Shown: positions 33,949-43,975 of the stretch, piece by piece
How the letters are laid out: each line of letters begins with the position of its first letter
Position numbering within the stretch: position 1 is the first letter of the stretch
DNA from: VAZQ01 sp036555745
GTDB lineage: Bacteria; Pseudomonadota; Alphaproteobacteria; Rhizobiales; Xanthobacteraceae
DNA length: 64,000 nucleotides
Reading direction: 5' to 3'
NCBI GenBank assembly: GCA_036555745.1
Contig: DATBKV010000138.1
Span: 1 to 64,000, forward strand
Translations under genes and position numbers: made by a program
The notes under the pieces: model-generated
What the model was told of the DNA's origin: nothing
The model's database searches: none
The model's input: only the letters and a program-made list of their open reading frames with translations

Positions 33949-34398
33949 TTAATGCGGGCCCTTCGGCCAGCGCAGCGCGGCAACCACCGCGGGCAGCGGC
34001 GCGCTCCCGACCGCCAGCGCAAGGCGCGGCAGCCGCACCCCCGCGATCGTCGTTTCGCTGTCCGCTGGCAGGCGCTCCGCGTCTTCGGCGGCGAGATCGA
34101 CGACCAGACCGACCACCGCCAGTGGCTCGTAGGCGAGTTGCCGAATGCCGAGCCCACGCACTTCGATCAGCCCTGCAAGCGCCGGCGCCGGCCGCGCCAG
34201 CAGCCGCCCGTGATGCGCCTCCAGGTGAACGCGGTCATCGCCCACGAGGCGGGCGAACCGCAGCAGCCCGGTCTCGGCGGCCATGATCAGCGCGAGCGCA
34301 AGTTGCGACTTGCCGCTACCGGGTCTGCCGCGGATCAACACGGCGCGGGCGCCGGCCAGCACGGCCGAGGCGTGCGCGGTCGCAGCTTCGGCGGCCAT
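33949..34398 (-). CDS. hprK: HPr kinase/phosphorylase, short alphaproteobacterial form
   Basis: A 149-residue protein with only the catalytic C-terminal domain of HprK; Firmicute HprK is about 310 residues. The P-loop is RGRPGSGKSQLAL (24-31), followed by GDDRVHLE and the HprK signature-like IEVRGLGIRQL. It would phosphorylate HPr on serine. The start codon overlaps the chvG stop (TGATG), so expression is tied to the two-component system. A 225-base gap separates it from the EIIA gene. Confidence 0.9.
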   Translation of the reverse strand: MAAEAATAHASAVLAGARAVLIRGRPGSGKSQLALALIMAAETGLLRFARLVGDDRVHLEAHHGRLLARPAPALAGLIEVRGLGIRQLAYEPLAVVGLVVDLAAEDAERLPADSETTIAGVRLPRLALAVGSAPLPAVVAALRWPKGPH

Positions 34399-36185
34399 CA
34401 CATTGCCGGCAGCAGCACGATGAAGCGCGCACCCAGCACCAGCAGCGTCCCATCAGCGGCGGGAGAGGCGTGATAGCGGTTCTCGACCCAGATGCGTCCG
34501 CCGTGCGCCTCGATGATCTGCTTGGAAATGGAAAGACCGAGACCGGAATTCTGGCCGAACGCCTGCTCCGGCCGGTGCGTGTAGAAACGCTCGAAGATCT
34601 TCTCCTTGGCTTCCTCCGGCACGCCGGGCCCGTCATCGTCGACGATGGTGACCACATCAGCCTTCACCCGCCGGCAGGTGATGCGCACGCTGGCGCCTGA
34701 GGGCGAGAACGAGCGCGCATTGGCGATCAGGTTGTCGATCACTTGCCCGAGCCGGGAGTCGTTCCCGAGCACGGTGAAGGCCGCGGGACGGCCGCCTTCG
34801 AAATTCAACTCCACGCTCACGCCGTCGTCCTGCAGCTCGTTGGCGACGTTGGTCACGGTCGTCAGCAGCTGGACCAGATTGACCGGATGCGCCTCGTGGC
34901 GCTGCATCTCGGCATCGAGGCGGCTGGCGTCGGAAATGTCCGAGATCAGCCGATCGAGCCGCTTCACATCGTGCTGGATGACCGAGAGCAGGCGGCTGCG
35001 GCTGTCGTCGGTCTTGGCCAGGGGCAGCGTCTCGACCGCCGAGCGCAGCGAGGTGAGGGGATTCTTGAGCTCGTGCGCCACGTCGGCGGCGAAGCGCTCG
35101 ATCGCCTCGATCCGGCTGTAGAGCGCGTCGGTCATATCGCGCAGCGTGCCCGACAAGTGCCCGATCTCGTCGCGGCGGTGGCTCAGGTCGGGAATTTCCA
35201 CGCGCGAGCGGATACGCCGCCGCACCAGCTGGGCGCTTTCGGCGAGCCGGCGCACCGGGCCGGCTATGGTGCCGGCGAGCAGGAACGAGAGCACCCACAT
35301 GACCCCGGCGGCGATCAGAAATACCTTGAAGATGGCGAGCCGCTCGGCGCCGACCATGTTGTCGATGTCGGCGCCCTGGGTCGACAGCATCAGCGCGCCG
35401 CGCACGGCGCGGAAGCGCTGTACCGGCACCGCGACCGAGACGATCACCTCGCCGCGCTCGTTGATGCGCACCATGCTCGACTTGAAGCCCTGCAGGGCGT
35501 TGCCGACCTCGCCATAGCCCTTGCCGTTCTGAGGCGCGAGCTCGTGATAGAGCGGCAAGGTCCCGCGACTGAACCAGGTGCGAATGGCGACATAGGCGCG
35601 CTCGAGAAAGCCCGGCTTGCGGCTCGGCGGCGGCAGGTCGAAACGCAGGACGTCGTAGAGATTGCGGCTGTCGAGAATGAGCACCCCGTCGCGGTCGTAG
35701 ATGCGTGCCCGGGTGTTGGTCGGAGATACCAGGCGGCGCAGCACCGGCCCGACCCGCTCTGGATTGATCGGGAACTCGAGTCCGGACAGCGCCTCGTCGG
35801 AAGGTCCGTAGCTTTCGCCGGCTTGCAACTCGAGCAGGCGCTCGGGGTCGATGGTGATGGTGTCGGTCTCCACCGTCGCCGAGGCGGCGATGGCGCCAGC
35901 GATGATCTCCCCCTGCACCAGCAGGCTCTGGATGCGCGCATCGATCAGGCCGGCGCGGAATTGCGAGAGATAGAGAATTCCGATCACCAGCGCGAGCAGC
36001 CCGGTGACGTTGAGAAAGACGATGCGGCGGGTCAGGCTCGAGAAGGTCAGGCGGACGAAGAGGTACCAGCCCTGATGCAGCAGCTCGGCAAGCCGACGGC
36101 GACCTCTCGCGAGCGGCGGCTCGCTTTCGTCCGCCCGCTCCGGCGCGACGTCGGTCTTAAAACTCTCCGGCGTTCGATTGAGCAC
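34398..36185 (-). CDS. chvG: Sensor histidine kinase ChvG
   Basis: A 595-residue kinase. One membrane helix near residues 55-75 and a second near 285-305 flank a periplasmic sensor domain of about 210 residues (stimulatory transducer type). HAMP, then the H-box FAADVAHELKNPLTSLRSA, the N-box DNLIANARSFS and G-boxes DDDGPGV and GLGLSISKQI follow. ChvG (ExoS in Sinorhizobium, BatS in Bartonella) senses acidity and envelope stress with the repressor ExoR in relatives. Part of the chvI-chvG-hprK run. Confidence 0.93.
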   Translation of the reverse strand: MLNRTPESFKTDVAPERADESEPPLARGRRRLAELLHQGWYLFVRLTFSSLTRRIVFLNVTGLLALVIGILYLSQFRAGLIDARIQSLLVQGEIIAGAIAASATVETDTITIDPERLLELQAGESYGPSDEALSGLEFPINPERVGPVLRRLVSPTNTRARIYDRDGVLILDSRNLYDVLRFDLPPPSRKPGFLERAYVAIRTWFSRGTLPLYHELAPQNGKGYGEVGNALQGFKSSMVRINERGEVIVSVAVPVQRFRAVRGALMLSTQGADIDNMVGAERLAIFKVFLIAAGVMWVLSFLLAGTIAGPVRRLAESAQLVRRRIRSRVEIPDLSHRRDEIGHLSGTLRDMTDALYSRIEAIERFAADVAHELKNPLTSLRSAVETLPLAKTDDSRSRLLSVIQHDVKRLDRLISDISDASRLDAEMQRHEAHPVNLVQLLTTVTNVANELQDDGVSVELNFEGGRPAAFTVLGNDSRLGQVIDNLIANARSFSPSGASVRITCRRVKADVVTIVDDDGPGVPEEAKEKIFERFYTHRPEQAFGQNSGLGLSISKQIIEAHGGRIWVENRYHASPAADGTLLVLGARFIVLLPAM

Positions 36186-36295
36186 GTTGGTCTGCCGGTT
36201 GCACGCCCCCAGTCAAAGCCGCGCCGGCGTCGAACGCAGCGGCACAGGTCTCGAGGATGTCGTAGAACGCCAACCCCCGATCGCGTTCCTCGGCC

Positions 36296-36997
36296 TTACA
36301 TCTCCTTGAACCGATAGCCGACGCCGTAGAGCGTCTCGATCATGTCGAAGTCGTTATCGGTCCCCTTGAACTTCTTGCGCAGTCGCTTGATGTGGCTGTC
36401 GATGGTACGGTCATCGACATAGACTTGGTCGTCATAGGCCGCGTCCATCAGCGCGTTGCGGCTCTTGACCACGCCGGGCCGGCTCGCAAGCGCCTGCAGG
36501 ATGAGGAACTCGGTTACGGTCAGCGTCACCGGCTCGTTCTTCCAGGTGCAGGTGTGGCGCTCCGGATCCATCCGCAGCAGGCCGCGCTCCAATACCTTGC
36601 TGGCATCGGTCTCCTTCGGCGCGCTGCCGTCCTTCGGCGTCGAACGCCGCAGGATCGCCTTCACGCGCTCGACCAGAAGACGTTGCGAGAATGGTTTGCG
36701 GATGAAATCGTCGGCACCCATCTTGAGCCCGAACAATTCGTCGATCTCCTCGTCCTTGGAGGTGAGGAAGATGACCGGCATGTCGGACTTCTGGCGCAGG
36801 CGCCGCAGGGTCTCCATTCCGTCCATGCGCGGCATCTTGATGTCGAGAATGGCCAGATCGGGCGGCGAGGTTTTGAAGCCGTCGAGCGCGGATGCGCCAT
36901 CGGTATAGGTCATGATGCGATAGCCTTCGGCCTCGAGCGCGATCGAGACCGAGGTGAGGATATTGCGATCGTCGTCGACGAGAGCGATGGTCGGCAT
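36296..36997 (-). CDS. chvI: Response regulator ChvI
   Basis: A 233-residue OmpR-family regulator. The receiver domain has D8-D9-D10 and phospho-acceptor D52 (LAILDIKMPRMDG), then the conserved Thr/Lys positions (FLTSKDEE; FIRKPF). The C-terminal winged helix has the transactivation loop and recognition helix (VYVDDRTIDSHIKRLRKKFK). ChvI controls acid response, exopolysaccharide and host-interaction genes in relatives and is often essential. First gene of the operon; divergent from pckA as in many Hyphomicrobiales. Confidence 0.95.
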   Translation of the reverse strand: MPTIALVDDDRNILTSVSIALEAEGYRIMTYTDGASALDGFKTSPPDLAILDIKMPRMDGMETLRRLRQKSDMPVIFLTSKDEEIDELFGLKMGADDFIRKPFSQRLLVERVKAILRRSTPKDGSAPKETDASKVLERGLLRMDPERHTCTWKNEPVTLTVTEFLILQALASRPGVVKSRNALMDAAYDDQVYVDDRTIDSHIKRLRKKFKGTDNDFDMIETLYGVGYRFKEM

Positions 36998-37664
36998 GAA
37001 GCCCCTTATCCCTCACATTCGCCCCGGACTTGAAGCCCGGAAAGCAAGGCCGAAATGTGGCAATTCCCTGACAAACTCGTGATTCGTCAACGGGTTTCCG
37101 AGCATAGCGGGCATCGGGCCTGCCCGCCAAGGCAAAGTTGACGCGCCGAGGGGTGGTCGCGCCGCGCTTTTGCGCGGCCCGCGCCTCCCCTGCATACTCT
37201 GGCCGCTGTCCGCCGGGGCCGCCAATGCAAACACCTATTGGCCGCAACCCCGCGCCGCCGCCACCAAGCGCCGCCGATGTCAGCCGCGCTCTCTCGGCGG
37301 CGACCAGGAAGAGAATCGAGCTGCAGCTTGATCGTACATGGCGGAGCAGGTGCACGCCGCGTGAGCGAACCAAGCTGGGGGCGGACGGAGCAGAGAGTGG
37401 GGTGAGCCGCATCCGGTTGCCGGGCCGCAGCTTGAAGCGGCTGCGATCGTGACGCGAACTGCGCCGCGTCACGATCTGCTGCGACGCAGCATCGCCGCCG
37501 TCGCTTGCACCACGTCCATTGCCCATCGTGCTTGGCATCGCGCGCGACGCCAATTATAGGGGTCGCGGGATCGCGGGGCCGGCGCTATCATCAGCCCAGC
37601 CGCTACAGATCGCAATCAGGAGCAGTCCCGGCACATCGGCCGGAGGCGTCGTGGAGGTTTTTTC
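36998..37664. other. Long chvI-pckA divergent intergenic region
   Basis: About 670 bases without a credible gene; the ORFs seen are low-complexity Arg/Pro/Ser translations. It must hold the chvI and pckA promoters. One clear structural feature is an 11-base inverted repeat at 37446-37475. I see no riboswitch or known RNA. Confidence 0.5.
37446..37475. promoter_or_regulatory. Perfect inverted repeat in the chvI-pckA intergenic region
   Basis: ATCGTGACGCG (37446-37456) and its exact complement CGCGTCACGAT (37465-37475) are separated by 8 bases. No T run follows, so an intrinsic terminator is less likely than a protein-binding site or a structured leader. It lies about 190 bases before the pckA start. 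Confidence 0.45.
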
Positions 37665-39278
<1,614 letters not shown>

Positions 39279-39294
39279 GGCGCGACGAGCTTTC

Positions 39295-39311
39295 CGGCCC
39301 TCACAGGGCCG
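39295..39311. terminator. Hairpin between convergent pckA and the LTXXQ-type gene
   Basis: CGGCCCT-CAC-AGGGCCG, a perfect 7-base-pair stem with a 3-base loop, fills the 35-base gap between two converging genes. There is no T tract, so it may be an mRNA 3' stabilising structure or a weak terminator for both strands. Confidence 0.5.
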
Positions 39312-39313
39312 CG

Positions 39314-40987
39314 TCAGCCGCGGGCAGGAGCGAGCCGGTTGAAACGCTCCTTCTGCTCATCGCTCAGCGAGCTGTAGAACTTCTCGAGCGCGGGCTCCAC
39401 CATGTCGGTCGCGCGCAGCATGGCGTCGAGCCGTTGTTCCATCGCTTGCAGGCGGACGACCGGCGTGAGCGGGCGATAGGTGGGACAGTCCGATTTGAGC
39501 AGATCGATCGCCTGGGACGTCGCGTCCTGCAGCTCGCGCAGCGCGCTCTGCTGATCCTGATCCGGCCGCATGGTGCGCTCGATACGTTTCAGCGGCAGCT
39601 GTGCGATGCCGGCCGCACGCCCGCCGCACACCTGCGAGAGCTCGCGCGATGATTGCTGTCGGCTGTCGTCGGGATTGAGTGCGTTGAAGCGCGCCTTCTG
39701 CTCGTCGTCGAGCGATTGGTAGAGCTTCTCCATAGGCGGCAGCAGGATTCGAACCGCCTCGAGCATGGCCGCGAGCCGCTGGCGCATGGCCTCGATCCTA
39801 CCCGTGGGGGTGCTCGGCAGCTCGCTCGGACACGACGCCTTGAGAACGTCGAGCGCCTTCGCCGTGGCGGTTTTGAGCTCGTCGAGCGCCGCGCGCTGGG
39901 CGTCGTTCGGCTCGATGGTTTGCGCGATCCGCTCGATCGGCCAGTCCGTCAGTCCCGCGGTCTGTCCGCTGCAGAGGTCGGTCGTCACGCTGCGGCTGCC
40001 GCCGCTGGCCGCGCCGCGGCCGACCGTGGCATAGCCGGCGTCATAGCCCTGGGCATAGGCCCCAAACATGCCGTCGTAGAGATCTTCATAGGCATAGGGC
40101 CAGAACGCGTCGTAGGCGTAAGGATAGAAGGTATAGTCAACGAAATCATCGTAGGCATAGGGCCAGAACAGCGGGCCGACCCAGCCGATCACCGCGGGAT
40201 AGGCGTAACGGCGGCCCCATCCCCGATCGAAGAATCGGCCTTGGAACTTGGAGCGCGCCAGCGCGCGCACCGAAGGATCGCGCGCCGCGGACTGGTCGGC
40301 GAAGGAAGGGTTGCGCAACACGTGACCCGCGAGCGCCCGGTTGCCGCCCGCGCGCTGGAACGCGCGGCCCGCCTGCCGTTGCGCGGCGGCGCTTGGGGGC
40401 GTGGCGTTTCGCCCGATGCGCGGCGAAGGTCCCCCTGCGCCGGGCTTGCGCGCGAGATTGCCGCGCGCCTTGGGTTGGGCAAGCCTCGGTTCACCGCCGG
40501 CACCGGCATTGCGCGCGCCGGCCTGCGGTGGCTGCCGCTCCGGCGGCGCGAACGCTCGCTGCGCCGCGCCCTTTTGCGGGCCGCTGGCGGGGCGCGCGAG
40601 CCGCTGTGGCGCGGCGTGCGGTGCTTGCGGGTGAGGCGCAGCATGGCGTGCTTGCAGGCGAGGCGCAGCGTGCGGCGCTTGCAGGTGAGGGCCGGCATGG
40701 CGCGCTTGCAGGTGAGGCGCGGCGCGGGGTGGTGCGAGATGCGGAGCGGCGAAGTGCGGCGCCGCCACGTGCGGTGCCGCATGAGGCTGCGCAGCCACGT
40801 GCGGCGCGGCAACATGCGGGGCGGGCCGCGGTGCGGCGGCGTGCGGCGCCGGTGCCGGATGGGGAGCGGCGCCGCCGTGCCCGCCCGGGCCTCCGCCCTT
40901 AGGTGGTGCCGCAGCCGGGCTGGCGATCACCATGCCGGCGGAGACCGCAATGAGAAGCACCTTGATGCGCGTGCGCGATTGCAGCAT
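39314..40987 (-). CDS. Large secreted LTXXQ/Spy-like protein with a His-Ala-Pro repeat region
   Basis: A 557-residue exported protein (signal peptide about residues 1-26). Residues about 36-135 are a low-complexity repeat of His, Ala and Pro (units like PHLQAPHAAP and RLQARHAAP). A Tyr/Phe-rich middle (about 255-315: FWPYAYDDF, FYPYAYDAF) follows. The C-terminus holds two tandem helical domains of about 95 residues each, opening with LC-GQ-AGL or VCGGRAAGI and ending in LDDEQKARFN or LSDEQKERFN, the LTXXQ pattern of Spy/CpxP-like periplasmic proteins. It may act as an envelope stress or metal-binding chaperone. Confidence 0.75.
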   Translation of the reverse strand: MLQSRTRIKVLLIAVSAGMVIASPAAAPPKGGGPGGHGGAAPHPAPAPHAAAPRPAPHVAAPHVAAQPHAAPHVAAPHFAAPHLAPPRAAPHLQARHAGPHLQAPHAAPRLQARHAAPHPQAPHAAPQRLARPASGPQKGAAQRAFAPPERQPPQAGARNAGAGGEPRLAQPKARGNLARKPGAGGPSPRIGRNATPPSAAAQRQAGRAFQRAGGNRALAGHVLRNPSFADQSAARDPSVRALARSKFQGRFFDRGWGRRYAYPAVIGWVGPLFWPYAYDDFVDYTFYPYAYDAFWPYAYEDLYDGMFGAYAQGYDAGYATVGRGAASGGSRSVTTDLCSGQTAGLTDWPIERIAQTIEPNDAQRAALDELKTATAKALDVLKASCPSELPSTPTGRIEAMRQRLAAMLEAVRILLPPMEKLYQSLDDEQKARFNALNPDDSRQQSSRELSQVCGGRAAGIAQLPLKRIERTMRPDQDQQSALRELQDATSQAIDLLKSDCPTYRPLTPVVRLQAMEQRLDAMLRATDMVEPALEKFYSSLSDEQKERFNRLAPARG

Positions 40988-41126
40988 GACACCGGACTCC
41001 TGCCTTCGCCGGCTGGTTAACGCTTGAAGCGGTGCGCTGGTTTCGCCCGGAGGGGCGGGCGTGGAACACGTGGGCGCCCGCGGATCATCTGATCCCGTGG
41101 CGATCGGCTCCCGGCCGCCGTCCGAA

Positions 41127-42137
41127 ATGGAGAGCGTGGAGATGCGTCAGGTGCGATTGGGCCGCGGCGGCCCGCAGGTCTCCGAAATGGCGCTCGGCTG
41201 CATGGGCATGTCGGGCGGCTACGGCCGCGCCGACGATGCCGAGTCGATTGCGACGATCCATGCCGCGCTCGAGGCCGGCATCACGATGTTCGATACCGGC
41301 GACTTCTACGGCGCAGGCCACAACGAGATGCTGATCAGAGAGGCGCTCGCCGGCGGCAAGCGCGAGCGCGCCTTCATCGCCGTCAAGTTCGGCGCCTTGC
41401 GCTCACCGGATCTCAACTTCCTCGGCGACGACGGCCGGCCGAATTCGGTGAAGAACTTTCTCGCCTATTCACTGCGCAGGCTCGGAACGGACTACGTCGA
41501 CCTTTATCAGCCGGCGCGGCTCGACCCCACGGTGCCGATCGAGGACACGATCGGCGCCATCGCCGACATGGTCAAGGCCGGTTATGTCCGCCACGTCGGG
41601 CTCTCGGAGGTCTCGGCGAAATCGATCCGCCGCGCGCATGCGGTCCATCCCATCGCCGCGCTGCAGACCGAATATTCGCTGCTCAGCCGGGACATCGAGA
41701 AGGACATCCTGCCGACCATTCGCGAGCTCGGCATCGCGCTCGTCGCCTACGGCGTGCTCTCGCGCGGGCTGATCAGCGACGGCGCGCAGGCGTCGCGGGA
41801 GGCCGGCGAGATCCGCACCCGCATGCCGCGCTTCGCGGCCGAGAACTTTCCGCGCAACCTGGCACTCGTGCGCGCGCTGGCGGCGATCGCCCGCGAGAAG
41901 AACGCCTCGACCGCGCAACTCGCTTTCGCCTGGATGCGTGCGCGCGGCGACGACGTCGTGACGCTGGTCGGCGCGCGCCGTCGCGACCAGCTGAGCGAGG
42001 CGGTAGGCGCGCTCGCGGTGACGCTCACCTCCGCCGACCTCGCACGCATCGGCGAGGCGGTGCCGGCCGAGGCGGTGGCGGGCACCCGCTATCTCCCCGC
42101 CGTGCTCGCCCATATGGACAGCGAGCAGCCGAGCTAG
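41127..42137 (+). CDS. Aldo/keto reductase lacking the usual catalytic histidine
   Basis: A TIM-barrel NADPH oxidoreductase of about 336 residues. It opens MRQVRLGRGGPQVSEMALG CMGMSGGYG; catalytic Asp and Tyr are visible in FDTGDFYGAGHNE and the Lys in AVKFG. Where most relatives read DLYYQHRVDP, this protein reads DLYQPARLDP, so Ala replaces the catalytic His. The C-terminal NADPH motif (VTLVGARRRDQLSEAVGAL) is intact. The start could also be 41142. Substrate unknown. Confidence 0.85.
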   Translation: MESVEMRQVRLGRGGPQVSEMALGCMGMSGGYGRADDAESIATIHAALEAGITMFDTGDFYGAGHNEMLIREALAGGKRERAFIAVKFGALRSPDLNFLGDDGRPNSVKNFLAYSLRRLGTDYVDLYQPARLDPTVPIEDTIGAIADMVKAGYVRHVGLSEVSAKSIRRAHAVHPIAALQTEYSLLSRDIEKDILPTIRELGIALVAYGVLSRGLISDGAQASREAGEIRTRMPRFAAENFPRNLALVRALAAIAREKNASTAQLAFAWMRARGDDVVTLVGARRRDQLSEAVGALAVTLTSADLARIGEAVPAEAVAGTRYLPAVLAHMDSEQPS

Positions 42138-42146
42138 TCTCGCGAG

Positions 42147-43031
42147 TTAGCGGGTTATCAGCGTGCCGGCGCCGTGGTCGGTGAGAAGCTCGAGCAGCAC
42201 CGCGTGCGGCACCTTGCCGTCGAGAATGACCACGCCCTCCACGCCGGCCTCGAGCGCGTAAATGCAGGTCTCCACCTTGGGAATCATGCCGCCTGAGATG
42301 GTGCCGTCGGCGATCAGCGCCCGCGCCTCGTCGGTCGAGAGCTGCTTGATCAGGCTCTTGGACTTGTCGAGCACGCCGGGAACGTCGGTAAGCAGGAGCA
42401 GCCGCTTGGCTTTGAGCGCACCCGCAATCGCGCCGGCGAAGGTATCGGCATTCACGTTATAGGTGACGCCCTCCTTCGAGGTCGCCAGCGGTGCGAGCAC
42501 CGGGATGAGGTCGCGGCCGAGGATCTGGTTGAGCACCATGACGTCGACCTTCTCCGGCTCGCCCACGAAGCCGAGGTCGACGATCTTCTCGATGTTGGAA
42601 TCGGGATCCAGCACGCTGCGGCTCGCCTTGCGCGCCAGCACCATGTTGCCGTCCTTGCCGCAGAGCCCGACCGCCTTGCCCCCGGCCTCGTTGATGAAGC
42701 CGACGATCTGCTTGTTGATCGAGCCCGCCAGCACCATCTCGACGATCTCGATGGTGGCGGCATCGGTGACGCGCAGGCCGCCGGCGAATTCCGACTTGAT
42801 GCCGAGCCGCTTGAGCATGTCGCCGATCTGCGGTCCGCCGCCGTGCACGACCACGGGGTTGATGGCGGTCTGCTCCATCAACACGATATCGCGGGCGAAG
42901 CTCTTCGCCGCCTCCTCCTCGCCCATGGCATGGCCGCCGTATTTCACCACGACGATCTCCTCGTCGTAGTGCTGCATGTGCGGGAGCGCCTCAGACAGGA
43001 CGCGCGCGATGTCGTGGGGCGAAACGGTCAT
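42147..43031 (-). CDS. argB: Acetylglutamate kinase
   Basis: A 294-residue ArgB of the amino-acid kinase family, phosphorylating N-acetylglutamate in arginine synthesis. Motifs: VVKYGGHAM near 28, VVHGGGPQIGDML, and the C-terminal ISGGMIPKVETC. The length and an N-terminal helix (SEALPHMQHYDEEI) suggest the hexameric, arginine-inhibited form. It follows engB with a 250-base gap that shows no other gene. Confidence 0.96.
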   Translation of the reverse strand: MTVSPHDIARVLSEALPHMQHYDEEIVVVKYGGHAMGEEEAAKSFARDIVLMEQTAINPVVVHGGGPQIGDMLKRLGIKSEFAGGLRVTDAATIEIVEMVLAGSINKQIVGFINEAGGKAVGLCGKDGNMVLARKASRSVLDPDSNIEKIVDLGFVGEPEKVDVMVLNQILGRDLIPVLAPLATSKEGVTYNVNADTFAGAIAGALKAKRLLLLTDVPGVLDKSKSLIKQLSTDEARALIADGTISGGMIPKVETCIYALEAGVEGVVILDGKVPHAVLLELLTDHGAGTLITR

Positions 43032-43281
43032 CGAACTGTGTTCCGGGCGATCGGGGCGCAGCTTGTGCTCGGTGCCGCCGCGCCTTTTACCGAGCCGGCG
43101 CGCCGTGCGGAAGAGGGCTGGCGGACTTGTTCACGCGTACTGCGCCGGCGTCGAGACGATGCGGCTTGCCGCGCGTGCGCCCCGCAGCCGAGAGCGCATG
43201 CCGGCGCCAAGCGTGACGCCCGGAGATTCTCGATGCGCCTATCCTCTCGACGAACCGGTTGCCACTTCGGCCGAGCGTGCG

Positions 43282-43962
43282 CTACCTCGCCCGCCGTTCC
43301 CGGAGCAGGCGCGCGATGGTGGCTCGCAGCTCGGCTATACCGGCGCCGGTCCGCGCCGAGGTCGCGAGCACGTCGGGGTGGCTGGCGGGATGCTTGCCGA
43401 GCGCCGCTTGCACCGCCGAAAGCCGCGACGCCAAAGCCGAGGCCTCGATCTGGTCGGCTTTGGTCAGCACCACCTGATAGCTGACCGCGGCCTGGTCCAA
43501 CGTCGCAAGCACGCTCGCGTCCTCCGGCTTGAGGCCGTGGCGGGCGTCGATGAGCAGATAGACGCGGGCGAGATTGGCACGCCCCCGGAGAAAGGCATGG
43601 ATCAGCGCGGTCCAGGCCTTGACCTTCAGCTTGGGCGCGGCGGCGTAGCCGTAGCCGGGCATGTCGACCAGCGTGAGCTTCGCGTCGGAGCTGAAGAAGA
43701 TCAGTTCCTGCGTGCGGCCGGGGGTGTGCGAGATGCGCGCGAGCGCGCGGCGACCGGTGAGCGCGTTGATCAGGCTCGACTTGCCGACGTTGGAGCGGCC
43801 GGCGAAAGCGATCTCGAGGTCGCGCATCGACGGCAGCGCCGCGGGCGAGCCGGCGGCACAGGCGAATTGCCAGTCGCGCGCGAACAGCTTGCGGCCGGCT
43901 TCCATGTCGGCGGAAGTGAAAGGCGAGGTGGAAGCCAGCGTCGCTGCCTCCAGTGCGCTCAT
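43282..43962 (-). CDS. engB: Ribosome biogenesis GTPase EngB (YihA)
   Basis: A 226-residue GTPase needed for 50S assembly. G1 is AGRSNVGKSSLIN, G2 region TPGRTQ, G3 DMPGYGYA, and G4 TKAD. The N-terminus is slightly extended. It lies 13 bases after yidC in the conserved rpmH-rnpA-yidC-engB-argB order of Hyphomicrobiales. Confidence 0.95.
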   Translation of the reverse strand: MSALEAATLASTSPFTSADMEAGRKLFARDWQFACAAGSPAALPSMRDLEIAFAGRSNVGKSSLINALTGRRALARISHTPGRTQELIFFSSDAKLTLVDMPGYGYAAAPKLKVKAWTALIHAFLRGRANLARVYLLIDARHGLKPEDASVLATLDQAAVSYQVVLTKADQIEASALASRLSAVQAALGKHPASHPDVLATSARTGAGIAELRATIARLLRERRAR

Positions 43963-43975
43963 GACGACGAGCCGC

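Noticed and set aside
34743..36317. A 524-codon frame antisense to chvG
   Set aside because: Shadow ORF; chvG is clearly the real gene.
37138..37452. A 104-codon frame in the chvI-pckA gap
   Set aside because: Low-complexity Pro/Arg/Ser translation, no ribosome binding site and no family.
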